Part shown: positions 1 through 6,827 of the stretch, piece by piece
How the letters are laid out: each line of letters begins with the position of its first letter
Numbering within the stretch: the first letter of the stretch is position 1
Assembly (NCBI GenBank): GCA_027355725.1
Contig: DAIEHI010000064.1
Span: 1-64,000 of the forward strand
Source of the DNA: Acidimicrobiaceae bacterium
GTDB taxonomy: Bacteria; Actinomycetota; Acidimicrobiia; Acidimicrobiales; RAAP-2
Length of the DNA: 64,000 nt
Reading direction: 5' to 3'
Position numbers and translations under genes: made by a program
Notes under the pieces: model-generated
Databases searched by the model: none
What the model was told of the DNA's origin: nothing
What the model saw: the letters and a program-made list of their open reading frames with translations, nothing else

Positions 1-506
1 GGCCAGTATCCGAACCGGTCGCTGGGGTCTCCAGGGCCACCAATGAGTCCGGGTCGACATATGTGCAGTCGAGATTCGAGTGCGGCGCGACAGTACTCCT
101 CACAGGCGACCTTCGATTCGCCGTAATTGGCCAAGGAGGAAACCTCGCGCGGTGAGAGGGCGCTAAGGAGGGTTGCTGATTCATCGAGTTCCCCCCCACT
201 GTTATCGGCGTAGACCGAACAGCTCGAAACGTAGGTCCAGTGACCTGCGCGCTCGCCGAGGACCTCCAGGGCATCTCGCACGTACGAGGGCTCCCAACTG
301 ACGTCCATGACCGCGTCCCAGTCACCGCCGAGTCCGTCGTAGGCCACTCGCCCCTCGCCACGATCAGCCCGCACCAGCTTCGCTGGCTTCGGCGGTACTT
401 CGGACTCGCCACGCGCGAGACACGTCACTTCATGGCCGCGAAGCACCAATTCGGCGACGACCGCCGATGAAAGAAACACCGTTCCGCCGAGCACCAAAAT
501 CTTCAT
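1..506 (-). CDS. NAD-dependent epimerase/reductase, partial
   Basis: The first 168 residues of an extended short-chain dehydrogenase/reductase are present; the C-terminus runs off the left edge of the window. The protein opens MKILVLGGTVFLSSAVVAEL, the glycine-rich Rossmann loop that binds NAD(P). A YVSSCSVYAD strand and a YGESKVACE helix follow, giving the Ser and YxxxK residues expected in the active site. The family acts on nucleotide sugars or similar substrates, but the substrate cannot be read from this part. It is divergent from fliA with about 300 bases between them, so there is no sign of an operon link to the flagellar genes. Confidence 0.75.
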   Translation of the reverse strand, partial: MKILVLGGTVFLSSAVVAELVLRGHEVTCLARGESEVPPKPAKLVRADRGEGRVAYDGLGGDWDAVMDVSWEPSYVRDALEVLGERAGHWTYVSSCSVYADNSGGELDESATLLSALSPREVSSLANYGESKVACEEYCRAALESRLHICRPGLIGGPGDPSDRFGYW

Positions 507-814
507 GCACTCTTTCTAGTCCCGTCGCTTCATACCCAAGGCCCGCGACACGGCGCTCGCTGCCATGACGAACCGGTCCTCGCACGTGCCAGGTGTCATT
601 TTCAAAGCCTTCGCTATAGCACGGTGACCACTCAGTGAGTTCATACTGTGAGATAACTGACGAGTAGCAATACCCGATGCAATGAATGCCGATTTCGAAG
701 ATTGTTCACAATTTTTCTTCGGCGCGTGTTGCGTTCGTGTGTATCATTCGCAAAGGATTTCTATACAGCCAGACGGTTGTAACAGAAAAGTTCGTAAGAG
801 ACGTGAGGTGAGGC
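507..814. other. Intergenic region between epimerase and fliA
   Basis: No gene is seen in these 308 bases, which separate two divergent genes. A near-palindromic element lies at 625-640. A possible -10 box TATACA is at 762-767, and GTTCGTAA at 790-797 resembles the sigma-28 -10 boxes found elsewhere in this window but has no matching -35. A strong Shine-Dalgarno stretch, GAGGTGAGG, immediately precedes fliA. The promoter of fliA is therefore not resolved. Confidence 0.5.
625..640. promoter_or_regulatory. 16-bp operator-like element, copy 1
   Basis: TGACCACTCAGTGAGT matches 15 of 16 bases of a second element at 47849-47864, in the livJ/hydrolase divergent promoter. The core is an inverted repeat, CACTC-3 nt-GAGT. 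This is the kind of short dyad bound by TetR-type regulators. The binder is unknown; the TetR protein at 50515-51102 is the obvious candidate. Confidence 0.4.
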
Positions 815-1606
815 ATGGCTGAGCTAGCGAGAGATGGGTGGCCCGCTGCGGTCTCTGTCGCCACTACGACACCCGAAGCCGCCCAACAGTTGTGGTCCGC
901 ATACTTCGAGACCCGTTCTGTCAATGATCGCAATCGACTCGTCGTCTTTTACGCACCACTCGTCAAGCTCGTAGCGAACCGCGTGGCGCGACGCATGCGA
1001 TCGTTTCAGACCGTAGAAGAGCTCTGCTCGTGTGGTCAGTTTGGCCTGATCAACGCCATAGAACGCTTCGATCCGGCTGGTGGTTTCCAGTTCGCTACCT
1101 ACGCAACGATACGCATTCAAGGCGCGATAATTGATGAACTTCGTCGCGATGACATCTTGCCCAAGCGCATGCGCGCGCGTGTGCGCACCTATCAAGTCGC
1201 ACGCGAGTCACTCGAAGCGGAGTACCGTCGCACACCGACGTTGAAAGAAGTCGCAACGTACCTCGGCGCATCGGTCGCAGAGATCATGGAACTCGACGAT
1301 GTGGCTGCGACGTCTAACTACCTCGTACCACTCTCGATGGTCGGTGAGGGGCCTGCGGGACTCTTGACCGGATCGGGCATCGAGCCAAGTGACGCCGCCG
1401 ACCTCGCCGCCATGCGCGACGCAGTGAAGGCGGCACTGCTTCGCATCACCGAGCGTCAACGTCAGGTCCTCGTGCTGCACTACCTCGAAGGATTCCAAAA
1501 GAGCGAGGTCGCCGACACGTTGGGCATCGATCGCTCGAGGGTGACCCAGCTCATCCAGCAAGGACTCAGGAACCTGCGCGCTGAACTGCGCGCCGAGGTC
1601 GAATAG
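815..1606 (+). CDS. fliA: Flagellar RNA polymerase sigma factor FliA (sigma-28/WhiG family)
   Basis: This 263-residue sigma factor directs RNA polymerase to flagellar promoters. Region 2 is clear around residues 44-110 (NRLVVFYAPLVKLVANRV, then ELCSCGQFGLINAIERFDP and FATYATIRIQGAIIDELR). Region 4 is at the C-terminus (LRITERQRQVLVLHYLEG followed by a helix-turn-helix). The length and the conserved region order fit the FliA/WhiG class rather than a principal sigma factor. The ATG is chosen because GAGGTGAGG lies just upstream. It is the only flagellar gene here on the plus strand and is convergent with csrA. The seven sigma-28-like promoters in this window are its likely targets. Confidence 0.93.
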   Translation: MAELARDGWPAAVSVATTTPEAAQQLWSAYFETRSVNDRNRLVVFYAPLVKLVANRVARRMRSFQTVEELCSCGQFGLINAIERFDPAGGFQFATYATIRIQGAIIDELRRDDILPKRMRARVRTYQVARESLEAEYRRTPTLKEVATYLGASVAEIMELDDVAATSNYLVPLSMVGEGPAGLLTGSGIEPSDAADLAAMRDAVKAALLRITERQRQVLVLHYLEGFQKSEVADTLGIDRSRVTQLIQQGLRNLRAELRAEVE

Positions 1607-1707
1607 CACTCCTGTTCTGAGAAGTACTTGGTAGATGCACTGAGCCAGGTAGATCCAAGCTCCGTGGTCCCAAGCGCATCACGACCTCGGTATCCTCTAG
1701 CGCACCA

Positions 1708-1977
1708 CTATTCGGGCGGTTTGGCTCGGGCGTTCGCTCGACGAGCACCGTACGCCGCCCACGCAGCCGCGTCAACAGTCGTCTCGGGCGTGGCGGTGGC
1801 CGATTCCATGTTCGCCTGACGAATCCGATCGAGCACCTCTTTACGGTCAATACGGACCTGCTTGGGTGCTTCAATGCCCAGGCGAACTCGACCATTCGCC
1901 GAGACGGAGAGCACGGTCAGCACTACGTCATCACCGATGAGGATCTGTTGTCCGACTTCGCGTGTTAGAGAAAGCAT
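1708..1977 (-). CDS. csrA: CsrA, RNA-binding translational regulator
   Basis: This 89-residue protein starts MLSLTREVGQQILIGDD and continues with VLSVSANGRVRLGIEAP, the beta strands that bind GGA motifs in RNA. R44 in the VRLGIEAP segment corresponds to the conserved RNA-binding arginine. A tail of about 30 residues extends beyond the usual 60-residue core. CsrA represses flagellin translation in bacteria that also carry FliW, and fliW lies 15 bases upstream in the same operon. A matching RNA target is visible in the fliC leader (31523-31580). It is the last gene of the flgN-flgK-flgL-fliW-csrA unit. Confidence 0.93.
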   Translation of the reverse strand: MLSLTREVGQQILIGDDVVLTVLSVSANGRVRLGIEAPKQVRIDRKEVLDRIRQANMESATATPETTVDAAAWAAYGARRANARAKPPE

Positions 1978-1992
1978 GAGGTGTCAATCATC

Positions 1993-2535
1993 TCATTCAG
2001 CGGGGAAGGGCGCGCGAATGCTCCAGCCGACTTCTTGTTCAGTCGTCGCCGGCACGATCTGATCAGCGGCTCCGGTTCGCCGGTTGTAGACAATGGGCGA
2101 ATACAGGTTGACCGTCGAATTGCTGAGCGGCTCTTTAGGGTGCACGATCACGAGCAGCGCAGCGTCATCGGGCTCGGTGAGTTCAAGTTCAGCCACCACC
2201 GGGTCTTCAATGTGGACCTCGTACTCGGACCAGAACGCCCCCGGCGACATCACGAGCAGCACCAGGTTGTCGATCGGCACATTCTCTTGGACGTAGACCG
2301 TGTCCGCGCATCGAAGACTCGCGAACACCTCTGCACCCGGCTCGCCGAGCGGCTCGATCGTGAAGTTGCGCGCGCCCTTGAATCCAGGAAGGTCGTGATG
2401 GAACTTCAGGGCCATCCCCTCAATATGGATGGGAGCGGTGGCGCTCAGCATGCTGCCTTCTCTCTCAAGTTGAGCCATTGTAGACCTCGTCGTAGACGCG
2501 GCGGGCGAGGACGTGGTGGGGGGTGGCTTGATCAT
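1993..2535 (-). CDS. fliW: FliW, flagellar assembly factor and CsrA antagonist
   Basis: FliW binds either flagellin or CsrA and couples flagellin secretion to flagellin translation. The family core is seen from about residue 35 of this model (IHIEGMALKFHHDLPGF, then LVLLVMSPGAFWSEYEVHI). The start is uncertain. The ATG at 2535 overlaps the flgL stop as ATGA, giving 180 residues with a low-complexity N-terminus. Two internal ATGs at 2478 and 2451 have better ribosome binding sites; the one at 2451 follows GAGAGAAGG and would give 152 residues, the usual family length. The longer form is given because the operon is packed with ATGA overlaps. Confidence 0.88.
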   Translation of the reverse strand: MIKPPPTTSSPAASTTRSTMAQLEREGSMLSATAPIHIEGMALKFHHDLPGFKGARNFTIEPLGEPGAEVFASLRCADTVYVQENVPIDNLVLLVMSPGAFWSEYEVHIEDPVVAELELTEPDDAALLVIVHPKEPLSNSTVNLYSPIVYNRRTGAADQIVPATTEQEVGWSIRAPFPAE

Positions 2536-3431
2536 GCGATGAACTTCATCAGTGTCTCGGGGATTGCCTGAGACGCGGCCCACAGCGCGGCCTGGTAGCT
2601 CGCAGTGTCCAGTCCGAGCTGTGAGGTGGCCTGGGCGATGTTCACGCTCTTCAGATTGGCCGAGTTCGCCTGGACGTTACTGAGTTGAGTCGTGAGCGAA
2701 GCGTTGGCCATGGACGCAGCTTGGGTGGCGTTACCGAGTACGACGCTCGCCTGCTCCGCTGACGCCACGTTCGAGCTCAGGGCCGTGATCGCCGTCGAGA
2801 TCTGCGCCGAGGTCGGCGTTCCGCTCAACAGCGCGTTCGCCACGGTGCTCAGGGTTGAAAAGACGTTCGCGGCGCCCGAGCCGAACATTGAACTACCCGG
2901 CACCGAGAGCGGCACGGTCTGACCAACGCCCGAGCCGGCGCCGATCACGACACTCGGCGTGTCGGCGTTTCCGAGGTAATTGCCGTTCGCGTCATAGGCC
3001 AACGGGTTCGATGACGTACCGCCGAAGAGCGCGCGGCCGTCGTACTGGGTATTGGCCAGTTGCAGCAGGTTCGACACCATCCCCTGCAGTTGACGTCCAA
3101 TGGCCTGGTAGCTGCTTGCGTTCTGAGAGCCCTGGCTCGACGCCTGCAATAACAGCGTGTTCGCCGAACTCATCACCTGCAGCGCGCTGTTGGCCGTGTT
3201 GTTCGCCGTGCCGAGCCACGATGATGCGCTCTGGGCATTGGCCTGGTAATTCGAAAGTTGGGCCGCTTGGCTCGAGAGGGCGAGCACCTGGGTGACCGCA
3301 GCCGGATTGTCCGAGGGCTGGTTGAGCGCCTGACCCGACGCGATCTGCATCTGCAGGTTGGCGACATCGTTCACCTTGGATGACAGCTGGTTCGCAAGTG
3401 CCTGGGTGAGCGCTAGATCAGAGATCGACAC
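2532..3431 (-). CDS. flgL: FlgL, hook-filament junction protein (HAP3)
   Basis: This 299-residue flagellin-like protein joins the hook to the filament. The N-terminus has the D0/D1 coiled-coil signature (ALANQLSSKVNDVANLQMQI, then QALNQPSDNPAAV, the conserved SDNPA box). The C-terminus again forms a helix ending in a flagellin-like DTASYQAALWAASQ. Between them is YDGRALFGGT, typical of FlgL. It follows flgK with a one-base gap and overlaps fliW by four bases, the canonical flgK-flgL-fliW-csrA order. Confidence 0.93.
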   Translation of the reverse strand: MSISDLALTQALANQLSSKVNDVANLQMQIASGQALNQPSDNPAAVTQVLALSSQAAQLSNYQANAQSASSWLGTANNTANSALQVMSSANTLLLQASSQGSQNASSYQAIGRQLQGMVSNLLQLANTQYDGRALFGGTSSNPLAYDANGNYLGNADTPSVVIGAGSGVGQTVPLSVPGSSMFGSGAANVFSTLSTVANALLSGTPTSAQISTAITALSSNVASAEQASVVLGNATQAASMANASLTTQLSNVQANSANLKSVNIAQATSQLGLDTASYQAALWAASQAIPETLMKFIA

Positions 3432-3432
3432 G

Positions 3433-4884
3433 TCACACCGCCGCGATCAAGGATTGGAAACAGGCATTGATGGCGTTGATGACCTTGGAGTTGGCCTGGA
3501 ACGCATTCTGAGCAGTCAAGATGTTGACCTCCTGGGTGTTCTGGTTCACACCTGAGATGGTGGAGAGATTGTTGGTGGCGGTCGTCAAGAGACCCTGGGC
3601 GGCCTTTGATGTGGTGAGCGCACTGGCGGCCTGGCTGCCGAGTGCTCCGATCATTGACTGGTAGTTGGCGTCGGGACCCGTTGTCGATGTGGCGAGCGCC
3701 GCCATTGCTTGGGCGTTGGAGCCGTCGAGCGTGGAAGTGCCGATCGCGTTCGAGTTCGTCGCTCCTGGGGCGGCCGCGGTCGCGACGAGCGAGGGGTCGG
3801 CGACCAGAGCGGGTGCCACTTCAATGGTGGCGGCTGAATTGATCGCCGGCGGACTCGTTGTGTAGGTGCTCGAGGAGCCGTTATCCACAAAGATGTTGGG
3901 TAGCGCCGTCGCCCCACCCGCGATTGCTGAGCCCGGGACACCCGCTGCACTGAGACCGTTGGCCTGGACGGTGTTGACACCGGTGGCGAGCGCGTCGGCG
4001 ACGGCATTGAGCTTGGACTGGTACTCGGGGATCGTCGAGTTCACCGCGGTCAACGTCGCTCCGATCGATCCCCCCACGCTCACCGAGACACCGTTGGACG
4101 TCGAGATCGCTAGATTCCCAGTGGCTGCGGACCCCGTGGTGCTGAGCGTCTGGGCGATGTTGCCGCCAACGAGTTGCACACCGTTCGAATACAGCGCCAC
4201 CGTGCCGTGGGGACCGTTGGTGCTCGTGAGACCAATGAGTCCCGCGAGGGTGTTGACCGCGGCGGTGCTCTGGTCCACCAACGCGTTCGAGTTCTGACCA
4301 CTGACCGCACCCGCGACGATCTGGGCGTTCAACGACGCGACCTGCTTGAGCAGTGAATTGACCTGGGTGAGCGTCCCTCCGTCACCCGAGCCCGAGCCAA
4401 CGGAGGTCTGCAGCGAACTCGCGAGCTGGCTCAGTTGATTAGAGCTCGAGTTGAGTGACGAAGCGAGGTTCTGGGCCGCGCCGACGACTGACTGCTCCGC
4501 GCCGACTTGACTCGGGTTCGACGCCAACGTCGCGACGCTCGACCAGAAAGTGTTGAGTTGTGATGCGATGCCGTTACTACTCGGTTCGGGAAAGACGGTC
4601 TGGATCGATGACATGACCTGATTGGTCTGAGACGCAGCCCCCTGGACGCCGGCGGCCGCGACACTGACGGCCGCGTACACCGCATCGCTCAGGCGCGTCA
4701 CCGAACCAACGATGACGCCTTGACCCGTCGTGAGCGGCCCCGAGGCCGCTTCGGGCGAGAGGTTGACCTGCTCGGTCGCGTACCCCGGCGTTGAGACGTT
4801 CGCCAGGTTGTTAGAGGCAGTGTTCAGTTCAGCCGAGCTGGCAGCGAGTCCGCTCGCCGAGATCGACAGGCCCATGTCACTCAT
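3433..4884 (-). CDS. flgK: FlgK, hook-filament junction protein (HAP1)
   Basis: This 483-residue axial protein begins GLSISASGLAASSAELNTAS followed by NNLANVSTPGYATE, the rod/hook/HAP N-terminal motif. It ends with QEVNILTAQNAFQANSKVIN, the matching C-terminal D0 helix. The middle is rich in Ser, Ala and Thr, as is usual for the exposed part. The ATG at 4884 overlaps the flgN stop as ATGA, which decides the start; a second ATG three codons on is possible. FlgK is exported by the flagellar type III apparatus with the help of FlgN. Confidence 0.94.
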   Translation of the reverse strand: MSDMGLSISASGLAASSAELNTASNNLANVSTPGYATEQVNLSPEAASGPLTTGQGVIVGSVTRLSDAVYAAVSVAAAGVQGAASQTNQVMSSIQTVFPEPSSNGIASQLNTFWSSVATLASNPSQVGAEQSVVGAAQNLASSLNSSSNQLSQLASSLQTSVGSGSGDGGTLTQVNSLLKQVASLNAQIVAGAVSGQNSNALVDQSTAAVNTLAGLIGLTSTNGPHGTVALYSNGVQLVGGNIAQTLSTTGSAATGNLAISTSNGVSVSVGGSIGATLTAVNSTIPEYQSKLNAVADALATGVNTVQANGLSAAGVPGSAIAGGATALPNIFVDNGSSSTYTTSPPAINSAATIEVAPALVADPSLVATAAAPGATNSNAIGTSTLDGSNAQAMAALATSTTGPDANYQSMIGALGSQAASALTTSKAAQGLLTTATNNLSTISGVNQNTQEVNILTAQNAFQANSKVINAINACFQSLIAAV

Positions 4885-5363
4885 ATCGCCCCCTCCACGA
4901 GCACTCCCCCACGCGTGGTGGGACGCCCATAGGTTGCTGATGTATCGGTACGAAGGAATGCGAACGCCTCTTCGGCGAGCGCGACGCGACGCCCCATGGC
5001 GACCGCAACTGTCTGGGAGAGACCTTGGATCTCAGAGACGATCTCGATCAGACTCCGGCGTCGTTCGAGCAACAGGTCGCTCCACCCGGCACTGACGTAG
5101 GTCGCAATCTCGTCAACACGCGGCATCGAGTCGATCTCGAACTCATCGGCCACCCGCTCGGTCACCGTCGCGCGAACGATTTCGGCCAGACGCAGGGCCT
5201 CGTAGGCGACTTCAATCTCGCGCACGGCCAGTGGCAGAGCCGCCGTCTGGTCTGCACCCGCAAGTGCCCCCAGCACCACTATGCGATAGCGCAGGACCGC
5301 CAGGAGTTCGAGGTCGTGATCAAGGGCTTCAACGAGCTCGACGAGAAGGGTATCGGTATCCAC
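4881..5363 (-). CDS. flgN: FlgN-type export chaperone for FlgK/FlgL
   Basis: This roughly 160-residue, mostly helical, acidic protein sits directly upstream of flgK, where FlgN is normally found. Helices such as TLLVELVEALDHDLELLAVL and a long second helix fit the FlgN fold, though sequence conservation in this family is low. The frame is open to a TTG at 5393, but that codon lies upstream of the predicted transcription start of a sigma-28-like promoter at 5373-5399. The first usable start is GTG at 5363, nine bases after the -10 box and without a Shine-Dalgarno, so a leaderless mRNA is inferred. No flgM-like gene accompanies it. Confidence 0.72.
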   Translation of the reverse strand: MDTDTLLVELVEALDHDLELLAVLRYRIVVLGALAGADQTAALPLAVREIEVAYEALRLAEIVRATVTERVADEFEIDSMPRVDEIATYVSAGWSDLLLERRRSLIEIVSEIQGLSQTVAVAMGRRVALAEEAFAFLRTDTSATYGRPTTRGGVLVEGAI

Positions 5364-5372
5364 TTCAAGTGA

Positions 5373-5399
5373 TAACGACCCGTCGAGGCCCAAAATTGA
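5373..5399 (-). promoter_or_regulatory. Sigma-28-like promoter of flgN-flgK-flgL-fliW-csrA
   Basis: Read on the minus strand it is TCAATTTT-N11-GGTCGTTA, with the same spacing as the classical sigma-28 promoter (8 + 11 + 8) and close to six other copies in this window. The predicted transcription start falls close to the GTG of flgN at 5363, which suggests a leaderless transcript. The -35 box begins just past the stop of the preceding small membrane-protein gene. Confidence 0.72.
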
Positions 5400-5403
5400 G
5401 GGG

Positions 5404-5676
5404 CTAGAGCATCATTTCGTCGTCGTGTTTCCTGCTCCTCTCGACCCGTGCTTGCATGCGCGCGTAGCGCACCAGTACCCCGGTCGTGAGCCAGACCAGT
5501 GCACCGATCACGACCAGGAACTGGGCGAATCGGGTGAGGAACTGCAGTGCTGACAGGTTTTGGTGCAAAAAGGCGAGAAAGCTCGGGATCACGGCCACAA
5601 TCGACAGCGCGATCGCTATCGCCGGCCGGTATCCGCGAATATCGGCAATGAACGCCTGGTACGAGCGCGGTTTCAA
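5404..5676 (-). CDS. Small two-helix membrane protein of the flagellar operon
   Basis: I do not recognise a family for this 90-residue protein. Two hydrophobic stretches are clear: about residues 18-37 (PAIAIALSIVAVIPSFLAFL) and about 47-70 (LTRFAQFLVVIGALVWLTTG). The C-terminus is short, basic and then acidic (RKHDDEMML). It overlaps the end of the FlhF-like gene by four bases and ends just before the flgN promoter, so it is the last gene of the flhA transcript. In many flagellar loci the gene after flhF is flhG; this protein has no ATPase features and is not FlhG. A motor- or export-gate-associated membrane role is only a guess from position. Confidence 0.65.
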   Translation of the reverse strand: MKPRSYQAFIADIRGYRPAIAIALSIVAVIPSFLAFLHQNLSALQFLTRFAQFLVVIGALVWLTTGVLVRYARMQARVERSRKHDDEMML

Positions 5677-6827
5677 CCCTGCTCCATCATCGCTTCAAGT
5701 ATCAAGACCACCCACCTGAGCACTGAGGTCTGGTGCCCGTCGAAGAGCAGGATGGGCAGATCACCGAGCAACTCACCCGGTGAGGTGGTCTCAGCGACTC
5801 GATAAAGCGCCAGGACGTCGATGCAAGCGAGTTGACGTCGCCACGAGTGCACATCAGCGCGTTTCGCGGTCGCCGAGACCGTTGCGACCACGAGGTCGGG
5901 TTTCAAGCCGTCGATCCACGCGGCCACCTCGGCGAGCTCGCGCGAGCGAAGCGGCGCTTCGATCATCACCACGCTTGACCGCGATCCCCGCCGACGAGTG
6001 ACGCGCTGTCGGCTGGCACTCGTGCACTGCGCGTCGATCAGATCCGACGCGTCGAGGTCCATGAGTTCGATGAGACGAAGTCCGGCCGCTTGGACGTCGC
6101 GGCGCGTACCAACAACGACCACGAGCGAGCCCTCACCAGTAGGCAGCGCTGGGACCGGGGGCAGACGCGAGAAACTGCGCACCAAGCCGTCAAGGGTCTC
6201 TTCGGACTCTTCGGGCCAGAAATCACTTGGGACGCCGTAGTCCGCGACGAACGCCCTCAGTCCCGCGATCCTCTCTGGCCCGGGCTCGACTCGTGAAGGT
6301 GGCACCACGGCAAAGACCGCGGGGCGCACCACTGGCGGCGTCGCGTCGAGGTAGGGCTGAGCGGGCTCGCGTGGTCCCTCGCTCGTCGACGGCTCGGGGT
6401 TGAGCGCCGCTTGGGCTTGGGCGAGTACGTCGATGAACGCATTCTCGAGCACGTTCGTCGAAGCCAGTGACACCTCGTCTCTCGTTGACTCCACGAGATC
6501 CGAGAGCGAGACACTTCGCGCGGACGGCCACGTCACGTCGTCTTCAGCGTCGACGAACTTGGTGGGATCGTAGGACCACTCGGCGATGGTCGAACGCGCG
6601 TGCGCGGCACGTGCGACGTTGTCCGCGCGCGAGGGCTCGGGAGCCTCGATGCCGGCGACGAACACCTCTTTGGCAAAGAAGCCGAAGAGTCCCCCGCGAC
6701 GTGCCTTCCAGCACCGCACGGGTGCCGAGGTGCCCAGCTCCATTCGTGCCAGGCGCACCGCCTCCTCTGACGTTCGAGCTTCGAACTGCACGACGGGTCC
6801 CTTAGACTGTTGCGGCCACTTCACCAT
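5673..6827 (-). CDS. FlhF-like protein with degenerate GTPase domain
   Basis: The position after flhA and the N-terminus identify this 384-residue protein as FlhF-derived. Residues 13-58 (VVQFEARTSEEAVRLARMEL, then RRGGLFGFFAKEVFVA) match the FlhF N-terminal region. A linker rich in Ser, Ala and Pro follows, then a C-terminal domain laid out like the SRP-type GTPase of FlhF. Its nucleotide motifs are gone: the P-loop position reads GTRRDVQAA (240-248) with no GKT, the G3 position reads IEAPLRS (about 289-295), and the G4/G5 region that is normally TKLDET-SYG reads YRVAETTSPG (342-351). It overlaps flhA by 26 bases; GGGAG precedes the ATG. FlhF normally sets flagellar site and number by GTP-dependent dimerisation, which this protein should not be able to perform. 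Confidence 0.8.
   Translation of the reverse strand: MVKWPQQSKGPVVQFEARTSEEAVRLARMELGTSAPVRCWKARRGGLFGFFAKEVFVAGIEAPEPSRADNVARAAHARSTIAEWSYDPTKFVDAEDDVTWPSARSVSLSDLVESTRDEVSLASTNVLENAFIDVLAQAQAALNPEPSTSEGPREPAQPYLDATPPVVRPAVFAVVPPSRVEPGPERIAGLRAFVADYGVPSDFWPEESEETLDGLVRSFSRLPPVPALPTGEGSLVVVVGTRRDVQAAGLRLIELMDLDASDLIDAQCTSASRQRVTRRRGSRSSVVMIEAPLRSRELAEVAAWIDGLKPDLVVATVSATAKRADVHSWRRQLACIDVLALYRVAETTSPGELLGDLPILLFDGHQTSVLRWVVLILEAMMEQG

Noticed and set aside
790-797. GTTCGTAA before fliA as a sigma-28 -10 box (autoregulation)
   Set aside because: No TCAAYTNT box lies 11 bases upstream, so this remains only a half match.
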